From contig NZ_BOPF01000020.1 in the NCBI RefSeq assembly GCF_016863615.1, forward strand, positions 158,318 through 222,317: DNA of 64,000 nucleotides. Direction: 5' to 3'. Shown here one piece after another: positions 8,159 to 16,686 of this stretch. The stretch is from Virgisporangium aliadipatigenens. GTDB taxonomy: Bacteria; Actinomycetota; Actinomycetes; Mycobacteriales; Micromonosporaceae. The notes beneath the pieces were generated by a model. That model searched no databases. It worked only from the letters and a program-made list of their open reading frames with translations, and was not told the origin of the DNA. Position numbers and translations under genes: made by a program. Numbering within the stretch: position 1 is the first letter of the stretch; each line of letters opens with the position of its first letter.

Positions 8159-8914
8159 TTAGGGCAGGCGGAACAGTTGGTAGCGCCCCACCGTCTCGAA
8201 GCCGACCCTCCGGTACACGGGTTCGCCCTCGCTGCCCGCCTGCAGGGTGGCGAGGCGCCGGCCGGACTCCCGGGTGATCCGCAGCGCCTCGAGCACGAGC
8301 GTGGTCGCGATGCCGCGCCGCCGGTGCTCCCGGGCGGTGGCGATGTTGTACAGCCCTCCGACGTCGGTGCGCAGCGACAGCAGGCAGGCGCCGACGATGC
8401 GGCCGTCGACCACGCCGGCGAGGCGCACGAAGTCCGGGCCGTCCAGTTCCAGTTCGCGCTCGACGATGGGCCGCTGATCGCCGGTGAAGCCCATCTGGGT
8501 GGAGACCAGGGCGACGAACTCCTCCGTCTGGGCGCGGCCTTCCACCCGCTGGATCTTCAGGTCGTCGGGCGGCGCGGAGGGCGCGGACGGCGCGGCGTTC
8601 GTCACGTCGATGCCCATGATCGACATGTAGGTGAGGTGCTCGGCGCCGTGCGCCAGCAGGCCCTCGGCGGTGCCCGGGTCGCTGTCGGCGGCGACCCACC
8701 AGGCCCAGCGCGCGCCGTCGAGCCGCCGCTTCGCCTCCCCGATCGCCTCCGGGAGCGGCCGGTCGCGGAGGCGCAGCACGCCGTTGAACAGGGGTTGGGT
8801 GATGCCGGTGCGGTAGATCGGCAGCGCCGAGTCGGGACCGACGCCGGACCGGTCCCAGGAGGCCCAGTAGTGGCGGTTCGCCGCGAGGTGCGGTTCGAGA
8901 TCGTGCAGGTTCAT
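8159..8914 (-). CDS. GNAT family N-acetyltransferase
   Basis: The 251-residue protein has a C-terminal GNAT domain: the acetyl-CoA pyrophosphate loop appears as REHRRRGIATTL, followed by ALRITRESG and the conserved GSEGEPVYRRVGF segment. The N-terminal half is a less conserved, related lobe. The acceptor substrate cannot be predicted. The ATG at 8912-8914 lies 4 bases after the stop of the ECF sigma gene and is preceded by GAGGGC, so the two genes are translationally coupled; an in-frame start 60 bases upstream would lie inside the sigma gene and is less likely. Confidence 0.85.
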   Translation of the reverse strand: MNLHDLEPHLAANRHYWASWDRSGVGPDSALPIYRTGITQPLFNGVLRLRDRPLPEAIGEAKRRLDGARWAWWVAADSDPGTAEGLLAHGAEHLTYMSIMGIDVTNAAPSAPSAPPDDLKIQRVEGRAQTEEFVALVSTQMGFTGDQRPIVERELELDGPDFVRLAGVVDGRIVGACLLSLRTDVGGLYNIATAREHRRRGIATTLVLEALRITRESGRRLATLQAGSEGEPVYRRVGFETVGRYQLFRLP

Positions 8915-8918
8915 GCCC

Positions 8919-9842
8919 TCAGGACACGCGCCGGTCGGTGGAAGTTCGGTCGGCGTAGATGAGGCGTACGTCACGCACCAGGCCGTCCCGCTCGCGCAGC
9001 AGCCACGTGGCGGCGGGCGGGCAGTGCTCGGGATCCTCGGGCGGGTTGACGAAGTCGTTCTCCCAGACGGTCACGTCGGGGCCGACCACGACGCCGGTCA
9101 CCCGGTAGGTGACGCCGTCGGCGTAGTCGAGCGCGGCGGCCCCCAGCAGGGCGCCGATGCCGCGCGTGCGCCGCCCGCCGGACCAGTCCATGGCCACGTC
9201 GTCGGCCCAGCGGTCGTAGACGGTCGGGTCCGGGCCGAGCCCGGAAAGGACCGACGCGGCCTCCGCGTACCGTTCGCTCGCGAGGGCCCCCGCGCAGCCG
9301 TACCGGTCGTTCTCCGTTTCCGGGAGAACATCCGTGAGCTGCCGCCGCGCTTCACTGAGTCGACTGCGCACGGTACCCACCGGGATGCCGCACAGTGCGG
9401 CGATCTGCTCGTAGGAGTTGCGTTCGGTGAACCAGCGCAGCATCGCCACCTGGCGCACGGCCGGCGACAGCCGGCCCACGGCGTGCCGGATCCAGTCCCG
9501 CTGGACGCTGCGCTCGATGCGTTCGGCCGGCCCGTCGTGCGGGTCCTCGAGGGCCGCGAAGTCCAGGCCGGACGGGACGGCGGGCCGCTTGCGGAGGCTG
9601 TTGCGGCAGGTGTTGCGCACGATGGCGTGCAGCCACGGCCGAACGGCCGCCGGGTCGCGCAGCTCGCCGATGCGCGTGAGCGCGACGACCGCGGCGTCCT
9701 GGCAGGCGTCCTCGGCGTCCGGGCCGTGGCCGAGGATCCCGTGCGCCACGGCGCGCATGCCCGCGTAGTGCTGGGCGAACAGCAGCGCGAAGCCGTGCGG
9801 GTCGCCGTTCTGGGCGGCGCGGGTCTCGTCGACGAGCAGCAT
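8919..9842 (-). CDS. ECF sigma factor with C-terminal SnoaL-like domain
   Basis: The 307-residue sigma-70 family protein has region 2 (DAEDACQDAAVVALTRI...RPWLHAIVRNTCRN, residues about 40-85) and region 4 with a helix-turn-helix (SYEQIAALCGIPVGTVRSRLSEAR, split here as SYEQIAALCG then IPVGTVRSRL, residues about 145-170). A C-terminal extension of about 120 residues (DYADGVTYRVTGVVVGPDVTVWEN, pattern given only as its central part GVTYRVTGVVVGPDVTVWEN) looks like a SnoaL/NTF2-type fold. In ECF41-type factors such a tail controls promoter activity in place of a membrane anti-sigma factor, and no anti-sigma gene is seen next to it. The GNAT gene downstream is probably its co-transcribed partner. 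Confidence 0.85.
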   Translation of the reverse strand: MLLVDETRAAQNGDPHGFALLFAQHYAGMRAVAHGILGHGPDAEDACQDAAVVALTRIGELRDPAAVRPWLHAIVRNTCRNSLRKRPAVPSGLDFAALEDPHDGPAERIERSVQRDWIRHAVGRLSPAVRQVAMLRWFTERNSYEQIAALCGIPVGTVRSRLSEARRQLTDVLPETENDRYGCAGALASERYAEAASVLSGLGPDPTVYDRWADDVAMDWSGGRRTRGIGALLGAAALDYADGVTYRVTGVVVGPDVTVWENDFVNPPEDPEHCPPAATWLLRERDGLVRDVRLIYADRTSTDRRVS

Positions 9843-9889
9843 GACCGAAGGCTACCCAGGGGCGGCCGGGATGCCGGCGGGGCGTTCGC

Positions 9890-11743
9890 TCAGGCGGGGA
9901 TGCCGTCGCGGAGAAAACCGGCGGCGTGCTCGTTGCCGTGCTCGGCGAAGAAGTCCGCGATGTCGCCGATCGCCTCGGCACCGTCGCGTTCGACCGCCAT
10001 GCGCAGGTGGTCGGCGGCCTGGCCGGTGTCGCCGCGTTCGTGCAGCAGCGCCGCCAACAGCGCGTGCGCGACGTCGACCCCGCCGTCGATGGCCTGCCGG
10101 CAGTCCTCCTCCGCCTCCTCCAGTTCGCCGCGCCGGGCGTGCAGCAGGCCGAGGCTGCCCAGCGCGTCCACGTGGCCCGCGTCGACGGCCCGACGGAAGA
10201 GCCCCTCGGCGCGCTCCAGGTCACCCGACTCGAACGTCAGCTCCCCGAGCCCCACCAGCGCCCCGGTGTCACCGGAACGGATCGCGCGCCGGTACCAGTC
10301 CGCGGCCTCGCGGGTGTGCCCGCCGATCCACTCGCGCAGCCCCAGCAGGCCCATCGCGTCGGTGTTGCCGGCGTCGGCCGCGCGCCGGTACAGCGCCTCG
10401 GCGGCCGCCGTCTCGCCGCGTTCGGCCAGCAGCATGCCGAGCGTGACCATCGCGCCGTCGTCGCCGGCGTCGACCGCGCGGCGGTAGCACTCCTCGGCGC
10501 GTTCGAGCTCGCCGAGATCGGCGTGCAGGGAGCCGAGCGGGAGCAGGCCGCTGCGGTGGCCGTGTTCGATCGCCAGCTGGTACGCCGTCTGCGCGCCCGG
10601 CACGTCCCCGCTCGCGGCCCGCACGTGCCCCACGTCCAGCCACGCCTCGGTGCAACCGGCGCCGGCCGCCTGCCGGTACAGCGTCTCCGCCTCGTGCAGC
10701 GCGCCGGCCGTCTCCAGGTTGTACGCCCGGCTGATCCACACGTTGATCGCGCGCGCGGTCAGGTCGGTCCCGCCGGGCGGTTCCGGCCCGACGGCGGCGG
10801 TCGGCTCGGCGACGTCCTCCTCGGCGGCGTGCTCCAGCAGAAGATCGGCCAGGTCGAGCGAGTGGGTGCGCCAGTTCAGGGCGGGGCCCTTGCGCATCTC
10901 GTCGAGGTGCAGCCGGCGGGCCGCCTCGACCACCCCGTCGGCGTCCAGCAGCCGCGACAGCGCCGGTGCGCCGGCGACGTCCAGGCACAGCACCCCGTGT
11001 TCGGCGCGCGACGCGTGGGCCCACGGCACCCGCTCCTGGAACCGCTCGACGGTCCCCCACCGCGCGATGACGGTGGGCAGGTCGACGTGCACGGTGATCG
11101 GCGTGCGGGCGGCGTCCCCGTCGGCCGCACCCACCCGCAGCGTCTCCGTCGCGTGCACCGAGACGCTCAGCAGGTCCGGTCCGGTGCCCACGGTCCAGTA
11201 GTGCAGCTCCGTGCGCCGCGGGAACGGGATGGTGCCCAGCACGTAGCGCCGCAGCACCGGCACCAGTCCGGCGAGGTCCGGGCGGCCGTCCTCGGCACCG
11301 GTGTGCACCGGCGGCGCGGAGGCGAGCCAGCGCTCCTGTTCGACCGGTGGGACGAGGTGGTCGAAGTCGCTCGCGCCCAGCCGGCCGGCGGCGTGCACCA
11401 CGTGGCGCAGCCGCAGGTCGCCGTCCTCGAGCCGCCGGATCAGGGCGCGTTCGGCCTCGTCCAACTCCGCGCGCGGCACCCGCCAGAACAGCACCTCGAC
11501 GATGTCGGCGTAGGTGTCGCGATGCGCGGCGAACCGCACCACCACATCGACGGCCTGGCCCACGTAGTACTCGCCGTCGGCGAAGACGAGCACGTAGATC
11601 CCGCACCGCCCGCGGCTCCTCGACACCAGGTGCGCGAGGGTGCGCAGGCCGCCGACGGCGAGCCGTTCGACCGTCGCGCCGGGATCGAGCGCGGTGATCT
11701 CCCGGATGACGTCAGAGGTGCTCGAACACGCCGGTTCCGCCAT
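9890..11743 (-). CDS. GIY-YIG domain protein with C-terminal TPR/Sel1 repeats
   Basis: The 617-residue protein begins with a GIY-YIG-like nuclease module: G48-I-Y50, the second strand EYYVG (residues 58-62), an arginine-bearing helix VVVRFAAHR and the acidic helix AELDEAERALIRRLE. A middle region (about 150-330) is unassigned. From about residue 335 to the end there are roughly eight tetratricopeptide/Sel1-like repeats of 34 residues with the pattern A...Y..A...G...A...LG.L....G, for example GDLERAEGLFRRAVDAGHVD. GIY-YIG domains cut DNA; TPRs bind proteins. The combination suggests a protein-regulated nuclease, but this is inference, and the domain could equally serve as a binding module. The ATG is at 11741-11743. 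Confidence 0.7.
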   Translation of the reverse strand: MAEPACSSTSDVIREITALDPGATVERLAVGGLRTLAHLVSRSRGRCGIYVLVFADGEYYVGQAVDVVVRFAAHRDTYADIVEVLFWRVPRAELDEAERALIRRLEDGDLRLRHVVHAAGRLGASDFDHLVPPVEQERWLASAPPVHTGAEDGRPDLAGLVPVLRRYVLGTIPFPRRTELHYWTVGTGPDLLSVSVHATETLRVGAADGDAARTPITVHVDLPTVIARWGTVERFQERVPWAHASRAEHGVLCLDVAGAPALSRLLDADGVVEAARRLHLDEMRKGPALNWRTHSLDLADLLLEHAAEEDVAEPTAAVGPEPPGGTDLTARAINVWISRAYNLETAGALHEAETLYRQAAGAGCTEAWLDVGHVRAASGDVPGAQTAYQLAIEHGHRSGLLPLGSLHADLGELERAEECYRRAVDAGDDGAMVTLGMLLAERGETAAAEALYRRAADAGNTDAMGLLGLREWIGGHTREAADWYRRAIRSGDTGALVGLGELTFESGDLERAEGLFRRAVDAGHVDALGSLGLLHARRGELEEAEEDCRQAIDGGVDVAHALLAALLHERGDTGQAADHLRMAVERDGAEAIGDIADFFAEHGNEHAAGFLRDGIPA

Positions 11744-11805
11744 GACGCGACACTAGCCACGGCTCCGGCGGGGCCGGTTCATTCCACGCCGTTTGCACCC
11801 GAACG

Positions 11806-11846
11806 GCGCGAGCGCCGGCACCCGTGGGGGTGACCGACGCTCGCGC
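11806..11846. terminator. hairpin terminator downstream of subtilase gene
   Basis: GCGCGAGCG (11806-11814) pairs with CGCTCGCGC (11838-11846); the inner bases CCGGCACCC and GGGTGACCG extend the stem imperfectly. It lies 18 bases past the stop of the leftward subtilase gene and before the next leftward gene. Confidence 0.65.
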
Positions 11847-11864
11847 ATCCGGGGAGGAGGGTGA

Positions 11865-13046
11865 TCAGAACGTGGTGATGTTGAGCAGCTTGTTCGGCGA
11901 GCCCTTCGGGTCCGTCACCTTCCCGGCGGTGGCGCCGTTGACGAGGGCGTCGCGCACCTGGGCCGGGGTGGCGGTCGGGTGGCCCGACAGGTACACGGCG
12001 ATCGCGCCGGCGACGTGCGGGGTGGCCATCGAGGTGCCGGACATCTTGCCGGTGGAGGTGGTGGAGTTCCTGGTCGAGGAGAGGATGCCCACGCCGGGGG
12101 CGAACAGGTCGACGCACGAGCCGTAGTTGGAGAACGAGGCGCGGCGGTCGGCGCTGTCGGTGGCGCCCACGGTGATCGCCTCGGCGGTGCGGGCCGGGGA
12201 GACGGTGCAGGCGTTCTTGTTCTCGTTGCCGGCGGCGACGGCGTAGGTGATCCCGGCCGCGATCGACTTCTTGACGGCCGCGTCGAGGGCGGCGGAGGTG
12301 GTGCCGCCGAGGGACATGTTCACGACGGCCGGCTTCTTGGCGTTCTTGGTGACCCAGTCGACCCCGGCGATGATGGCCGAGTAGGAGCCCGAACCCTGGC
12401 AGTTCAGCACCCGCACGGCGACGATCTTCGCGGCCTTCGCCACGCCGTAGGTGCTGCCGGCGACGGTTCCGGCGACGTGGGTGCCGTGGCCCTGGCAGTC
12501 GCCGGCGTCGGCGTCCTTGTCGATGAAGTCGTAGCCGCTGGTGGCGCGGCCGGCGAACTCCGCGTGGTTGAGGCGCACGCCGGTGTCGACGACGTAGGCG
12601 GTCACGTTCGCGGCGGTGTTCGGGTAGGTGTAGGCGCCGGTCAGGGGCAGGTTCGGCTGGTCGATGCGGTCCAGGCCCCAGGTGGCGCCGGCCTGGGTGG
12701 CGGCGGCGGTCAGGGCCACCTGGCGGTCCTGCTCGACACCGGCGACGGCCGGATCGGCGGCCAGCCGCTTCGCGGCCTTCTCCGACAGGGTGGCGGTGAA
12801 GCCGGTGGCCAGCTCGGTGTCGACCGTGGCGCCGAAGCGGGCGGCCAACGCGCGGCCGCCGGTGACGCCGTCCTTCAGCGTCACGATGTAGGAGTCCTTG
12901 ATGGCGCCTGCCGCGTTGGCGTTCGCGATCGCACCCTCGGCCGGGGCGGCCTGTGCGGCGCCGGCGCCCACGAACAGGGCGACGATCGCGGCGGTGCCGG
13001 CGACGACGAGGGACTTGACGGCGAGGTGTGCGGCAGAGGTACGCAT
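11865..13046 (-). CDS. secreted subtilisin-like serine protease (S8, with I9 propeptide)
   Basis: The 393-residue precursor has a signal peptide (to about AQAA, residue 34), an inhibitor I9 propeptide (SYIVTLKDG at 52-60 to about residue 110) and a peptidase S8 domain. The catalytic triad is visible as D154 (VVDTGV), H190 (GHGTHVAGT) and S339 ([13 protein letters not shown]); the oxyanion Asn is in AAGNE (N274). No extra C-terminal module follows. It would be exported, self-processed and act as a broad endoprotease outside the cell. The ATG at 13044-13046 is chosen because the signal peptide begins there; upstream in-frame codons run through a palindromic element. It is the simplest of three subtilases in the window. 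Confidence 0.92.
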   Translation of the reverse strand: MRTSAAHLAVKSLVVAGTAAIVALFVGAGAAQAAPAEGAIANANAAGAIKDSYIVTLKDGVTGGRALAARFGATVDTELATGFTATLSEKAAKRLAADPAVAGVEQDRQVALTAAATQAGATWGLDRIDQPNLPLTGAYTYPNTAANVTAYVVDTGVRLNHAEFAGRATSGYDFIDKDADAGDCQGHGTHVAGTVAGSTYGVAKAAKIVAVRVLNCQGSGSYSAIIAGVDWVTKNAKKPAVVNMSLGGTTSAALDAAVKKSIAAGITYAVAAGNENKNACTVSPARTAEAITVGATDSADRRASFSNYGSCVDLFAPGVGILSSTRNSTTSTGKMSGTSMATPHVAGAIAVYLSGHPTATPAQVRDALVNGATAGKVTDPKGSPNKLLNITTF

Positions 13047-13194
13047 GCCGAGAAGATTGCGGAGGCTCGAGAGCGCCCCCGGGACCCGACCGGTTGCCGC
13101 CCGGTAGCCCACCCCCCGAAGACCCCACACAACCGCTCTGAGCTGCGAAAACAGTCCGGTTGCCGGTCGGTTGCGGCACTCGCGCAGCCGGGGG

Positions 13195-13278
13195 GTGGAT
13201 CTTGACGGGCGGTAGCTCATGCGGGTTTTTCCGCCCGCTGACCTACATACCCGACCGCCCGTCAAGATCGCCGATCCA
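13195..13278. repeat. long palindromic element in the subtilase/Panacea intergenic region
   Basis: Within the gene-free stretch 13047-13409, GATCTTGACGGGCGGT (13198-13213) and ACCGCCCGTCAAGATC (13254-13269) form a perfect 16-bp inverted repeat around 40 bases. Outer GTGGATC/GATCCAC copies add a second paired segment after a bulge, and the loop itself contains GCGGGTTTTTCCGCCCGC. Coding potential is low. It could be a REP/MITE-like repeat or a bidirectional transcription barrier between divergent genes. Apart from this element and the start region of the Panacea gene I see nothing else in the stretch. Confidence 0.75.
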
Positions 13279-13409
13279 CTCCCAGCCGGTCGAACATGCG
13301 TCCTATCGGCGCGGGTTGTGCACGGTAGGATCGGTGGATCGGGCGACACGCCGAAGACCGGCCCGGTCGATCATGGCGGCTGTCCTACTCTTCGACGGGA
13401 GGAGGTGCC

Positions 13410-13997
13410 ATGTCCAACGTGCACGATGTCGCCGCCGCCGTGCTTCAACGCCTGGGTCCGATGACCGCGATGAAGCTGGAGAAGCTGGTCTATTACTGCC
13501 AGTGCTGGCACCTCGCGCACCATCGCACCCGTCTGTTTCCGGAAACCATCGAGGCGTGGCGGCAGGGGCCCGTTGTGCCGGAGCTGTACCGCCGGCATCG
13601 GGGTCAGTACTCGATTTCCACGTGGCCGCAGGGCAGCCAGGAGACATTGGCGGCGGACGAGGTAGCCACCGTCGACTGGGTCGTCGCGCGGTACGGCGAT
13701 TTCACGCCGGTCGAGCTGTCCCGCATGACGCACAACGAGTTGCCGTGGCGGGCCGCTCGCGGGGCGTTGCCGGACAGTGCCGGTAGCGACGAGCCGATCC
13801 GCACCGACATCATCGAGATGTTCTACTCGCGGCAGGTCGCCGACGTCGAAACCGCCGTCGCGCACGCGGTGTCCAATGCGGCGCTGGAAGGTGCAGACTT
13901 CGACGCGGACTGGCAGGAGCGGCTGCGGGACGTGGCTTCCGGAGAAAAGAGCGCCGACGAGCTCGTCGCCGAAGAGATCGCGCGCTTCAAGAGCTGA
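13410..13997 (+). CDS. Panacea-domain (DUF4065) antitoxin
   Basis: The 195-residue protein carries the Panacea (formerly DUF4065/SocA-like) domain. Its signature KLEKLVYYCQCWHLA (residues 21-35) is followed by the EAWRQGPVVPELY segment, which is typical of the family. Panacea proteins act as the antitoxin half of diverse toxin-antitoxin modules and are thought to neutralise by direct binding. GGAGGAGGTGCC gives a very strong Shine-Dalgarno before the ATG. The stop lies 3 bases before the GTG of a Fic-domain gene, the usual antitoxin-first order. The charged C-terminal tail (SGEKSADELVAEEIARFKS) may be the part that reaches the toxin. Confidence 0.88.
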   Translation: MSNVHDVAAAVLQRLGPMTAMKLEKLVYYCQCWHLAHHRTRLFPETIEAWRQGPVVPELYRRHRGQYSISTWPQGSQETLAADEVATVDWVVARYGDFTPVELSRMTHNELPWRAARGALPDSAGSDEPIRTDIIEMFYSRQVADVETAVAHAVSNAALEGADFDADWQERLRDVASGEKSADELVAEEIARFKS

Positions 13998-14000
13998 GTC

Positions 14001-14579
14001 GTGACCGATCCCTACTGCTGGCCCGGTAGTACGTGCCTGCGAAATCGCCTCGGCATCCGCGACTCCGGCAGCCTTGCCGCGGTGGAGTTGCGGATCGTCG
14101 CCGTGCGCGACGTCGAGATCGCCCGCACGACCGTCCCGGGTGACTACAACCTGGCCCACTACAAGGCATTCCACCGGTTCCTGTTTCGTGACGTGTACGA
14201 GTGGGCGGGCGAGTCACGGACGGTGGACATCGCCAAACCGGGATCGATGTTCTGCCACTGGCGATACGTCGACGACGAGGTGAGTTCCGTGCTCGCGCAA
14301 TTGATGCGCGACGGACACCTCATCGGGTACAGCCTCGAGGGCTTTCTGGAGCGCCTCGCCAACTACTACGGCGAACTCAACGCCCGGCATGCGTTCCGGG
14401 AGGGCAACGGCCGGGCGACGCGCGCGTTTCTGAGGCAGCTCGCCGCCGCGGCCGGTTTCCTCCTCGATTGGTCGGAGCTCGACCCGGACGCCAACATCGA
14501 GGCGTGTCGGGTCAACCTGGCGACGGCGGAGACGGCACCGCTCATCAAGGTGTTGCGACCCGTCGTACGTCGGATCTAG
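14001..14579 (+). CDS. fic: Fic-domain AMP-transferase toxin
   Basis: The 192-residue protein has the full Fic active-site motif HAFREGNGRATR (residues about 131-142), matching HxFx(D/E)GNGRxxR, and the upstream segment EWAGESRTVDIAKPG that forms the target-binding flap. Fic enzymes transfer AMP (sometimes another nucleotide group) from ATP to a hydroxyl on a target protein; stand-alone versions often poison topoisomerases or other essential proteins. No clear (S/T)xxxE(G/N) inhibitory helix is seen within it, which fits control by the separate upstream Panacea protein. It starts with GTG 3 bases after that gene, so the pair is co-translated. Confidence 0.88.
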   Translation: MTDPYCWPGSTCLRNRLGIRDSGSLAAVELRIVAVRDVEIARTTVPGDYNLAHYKAFHRFLFRDVYEWAGESRTVDIAKPGSMFCHWRYVDDEVSSVLAQLMRDGHLIGYSLEGFLERLANYYGELNARHAFREGNGRATRAFLRQLAAAAGFLLDWSELDPDANIEACRVNLATAETAPLIKVLRPVVRRI

Positions 14580-14624
14580 CAGGGGCGACGACGCGGTGGG
14601 CGGGACCGCGCGGGCCGGCGGTGG

Positions 14625-15062
14625 TCAGTCGAGGAGCCAGGTCTGCAGCTGCCCGCCGTACGGGCTCAGCAGGAGCACCGCGACGGCCGCGCATCCCACC
14701 GTGCCGGCCACGAGCCGGATCGACGCCCGCCGGTCTCCGGTGCGCAGGGTCGGCTTCAGGGCCGGCAGGCCGACCAGCGCGCCCAGTACCGCCAGCGGCA
14801 GGCCGAACAGCATCGTCCCCACCATGCTGAGCCCGAACACCCAGGTCAGCGGGTTGAGCAGCGAGGAGGGGCCGACCGGCGGGACGTAGGCCTTCGGGTC
14901 GCCGTAGCGCTCCAGCCCGGGATCGGCGAGGCCGGCCCAGTCGCCGGTGCGCGCGGCGGCGCTCAGCAGCACCCCGAACCCGCCGATCAGCACCATGAGG
15001 ATCACGAAGGCCTGCGCCCACGACAAGATCCGCACGCGGCGAGTGCGCACCAGGGTATCCAT
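14625..15062 (-). CDS. small integral membrane protein, unknown
   Basis: I do not recognise a family. The 145-residue protein has three likely transmembrane segments: residues 17-35 (AQAFVILMVLIGGFGVLL), about 75-100 (WVFGLSMVGTMLFGLPLAVLGAL, of which the core is given) and about 116-133 (LVAGTVGCAAVAVLLLS). Residues 40-70 form a Pro/Gly-rich loop outside or between membranes. The gene starts 9 bases after the Lrp-type regulator stop, so it is probably co-transcribed with it. It converges with the Fic gene. Confidence 0.7.
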   Translation of the reverse strand: MDTLVRTRRVRILSWAQAFVILMVLIGGFGVLLSAAARTGDWAGLADPGLERYGDPKAYVPPVGPSSLLNPLTWVFGLSMVGTMLFGLPLAVLGALVGLPALKPTLRTGDRRASIRLVAGTVGCAAVAVLLLSPYGGQLQTWLLD

Positions 15063-15071
15063 CGACGCAAC

Positions 15072-15503
15072 CTACAACAGTTCGTCGAAGATGAGTTCGG
15101 TCTCGGTGGAACGGACCTCCGGCATCCCCTGCAGCCGGTCGAGGACCAGCTCCCGCAGCGACGCGGCGTCCCGCGTGCGCACCAGCAGCACCAGGTCGTG
15201 CGCGCCCGACACCAGCGCCGCGTGCTCCACCTCCGGGATGGCGAGGATGCGGGTGCGCACCTCCTTCCAGGAGTGCTGGGTGATGTTCACGTAGACGTAG
15301 GCGGCGAGGCCGTGGCCGAGCCGGTGCGGGTCCACGGTGGCGGTGTAGCCGGTGATGACGCCGTCGCGTTCGAGGCGCTGGACGCGGGCGTAGACGTTGG
15401 CGCGCGAGATGTGCAGGGTCGCGGCGAGGGTGCGCATCGACAGGCGGCCGTCCGCCCGCAGGGCCTCCACGATGCGCCGATCCGTCTCGTCCAGCGGAGC
15501 CAT
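15072..15503 (-). CDS. Lrp/AsnC family regulator, probable BkdR-type controller
   Basis: The 143-residue regulator has an N-terminal winged helix-turn-helix (LDETDRRIVEALRADGRLS then TLAATLHISRANVYARVQRL) and a C-terminal RAM/effector domain (AAYVYVNITQ...VSGAHDLVLLV). Lrp-type proteins form octamers and sense amino acids or related acids. The gene diverges from the 2-oxoacid dehydrogenase operon across 139 bp; in other actinobacteria an Lrp-type BkdR sits in this position and responds to branched-chain metabolism, so it most likely controls the operon and itself. The ATG at 15501-15503 has GGGAGGCGACGA upstream. A longer reading frame that starts about 300 bases upstream would cover the whole intergenic region and is rejected. 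Confidence 0.9.
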   Translation of the reverse strand: MAPLDETDRRIVEALRADGRLSMRTLAATLHISRANVYARVQRLERDGVITGYTATVDPHRLGHGLAAYVYVNITQHSWKEVRTRILAIPEVEHAALVSGAHDLVLLVRTRDAASLRELVLDRLQGMPEVRSTETELIFDELL

Positions 15504-15642
15504 TCGTCGCCTCCCATGCTCTGGACGTTCGACCGCGAAAAAGGGCGACCGGCGACCACCTGTCTCCGAATCTAACCGTGACCTGGACCGCTGGCCAGGA
15601 AAGACCGAGGATCGCAGGCATCCCGGCGCGGAAGGACCTCCC

Positions 15643-16686
15643 GTGACCACACTCGATGCGCTGCTGCCCACCGCGGAGCCGCTCGGCCTGATCGACGCCG
15701 AGGGCAACGCCCTCGGCGGTGACCTGCCGCCCGACGAGATCCTGCTCGAGCTGTACCGGCGGATGGTCGTCGGCCGGCGCTTCGACGCGCAGGCGACCGC
15801 CCTCACCAAGCAGGGCCGCCTCGCCGTCTACCCGTCCTCGCGCGGCCAGGAGGCGTGCCAGATCGGCGCCGTCCTGGCGATGCGCGAGCAGGACTGGCTC
15901 TTCCCGACCTACCGCGACTCGGTGGCGATCGTGTCGCGCGCCGTGCCGCCGGCCGAGGTGCTGTCGCTGCTGCGCGGCGAGTGGCACTGCGGCTACGACC
16001 CGCACGCGCACCGGGTGGCCCCGCAGTGCACCCCGCTCGCCACGAACACCCTGCACGCCGTCGGCCTCGCGCACGCCGCCCGGCTCAAGGGCGAGGACAC
16101 GGTCGCGGTGGTGCTGCTCGGCGACGGCGCCACCAGCGAGGGCGACACCCACGAGGCGCTGAACTTCGCGGCCGTCTGGAAGGCGCCCGTCGTGTTCCTG
16201 GTGCAGAACAACGGTTACGCGATCAGCGTTCCGCTGTCGAAGCAGACCGCCGCGCCGTCGCTGGCGTACAAGGGCGTCGGGTACGGGATGCGTTCGATGC
16301 TGGTCGACGGGAACGACGCCGCGATGGTGTACACGGCTGTCAAACAGGCGATCGCGAGCGACGGGCCGACGCTCATCGAGGCGCTCACGTACCGGATCGA
16401 GGCGCACACCAACGCCGACGACGCCACCCGCTACCGGCCGTCGGACGAGGTGCAGCGGTGGCTCGGCCGCGACCCGATCGCCCGCCTGGAAACCTACCTG
16501 CGGGCCCGGCGACTCCTGGACGACGCGGCCGCCGAAAGGCTCACCGCCGAGGCGGAGGAACGAGCGGCGGCCGTCCGCGAGGAGATGAACAGGGACGTCG
16601 AGGTCGACCCCGCCGAACTCTTCGCCCACGTCTACGCGACGCCGACGCCCGCCCTCGTGGCGCAGCGGAAGGAGTTGGAGTCATGA
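15643..16686 (+). CDS. bkdA: branched-chain 2-oxoacid/pyruvate dehydrogenase E1 alpha subunit
   Basis: The 347-residue protein has the ThDP-binding motif beginning GDGATSEGDTHEALNF (residues about 164-179) and ending in FLVQNN, plus the GEWHCGYDPHAH segment near the active-site entrance. With E1 beta it decarboxylates a 2-oxoacid and passes the acyl group to E2 lipoate, in the cytoplasm. It opens a three-gene operon; the GTG at 15643 follows GGAAGGACCTCCC. The Lrp-type regulator upstream favours branched-chain substrates over pyruvate, but sequence alone does not separate the two. Confidence 0.87.
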   Translation: MTTLDALLPTAEPLGLIDAEGNALGGDLPPDEILLELYRRMVVGRRFDAQATALTKQGRLAVYPSSRGQEACQIGAVLAMREQDWLFPTYRDSVAIVSRAVPPAEVLSLLRGEWHCGYDPHAHRVAPQCTPLATNTLHAVGLAHAARLKGEDTVAVVLLGDGATSEGDTHEALNFAAVWKAPVVFLVQNNGYAISVPLSKQTAAPSLAYKGVGYGMRSMLVDGNDAAMVYTAVKQAIASDGPTLIEALTYRIEAHTNADDATRYRPSDEVQRWLGRDPIARLETYLRARRLLDDAAAERLTAEAEERAAAVREEMNRDVEVDPAELFAHVYATPTPALVAQRKELES

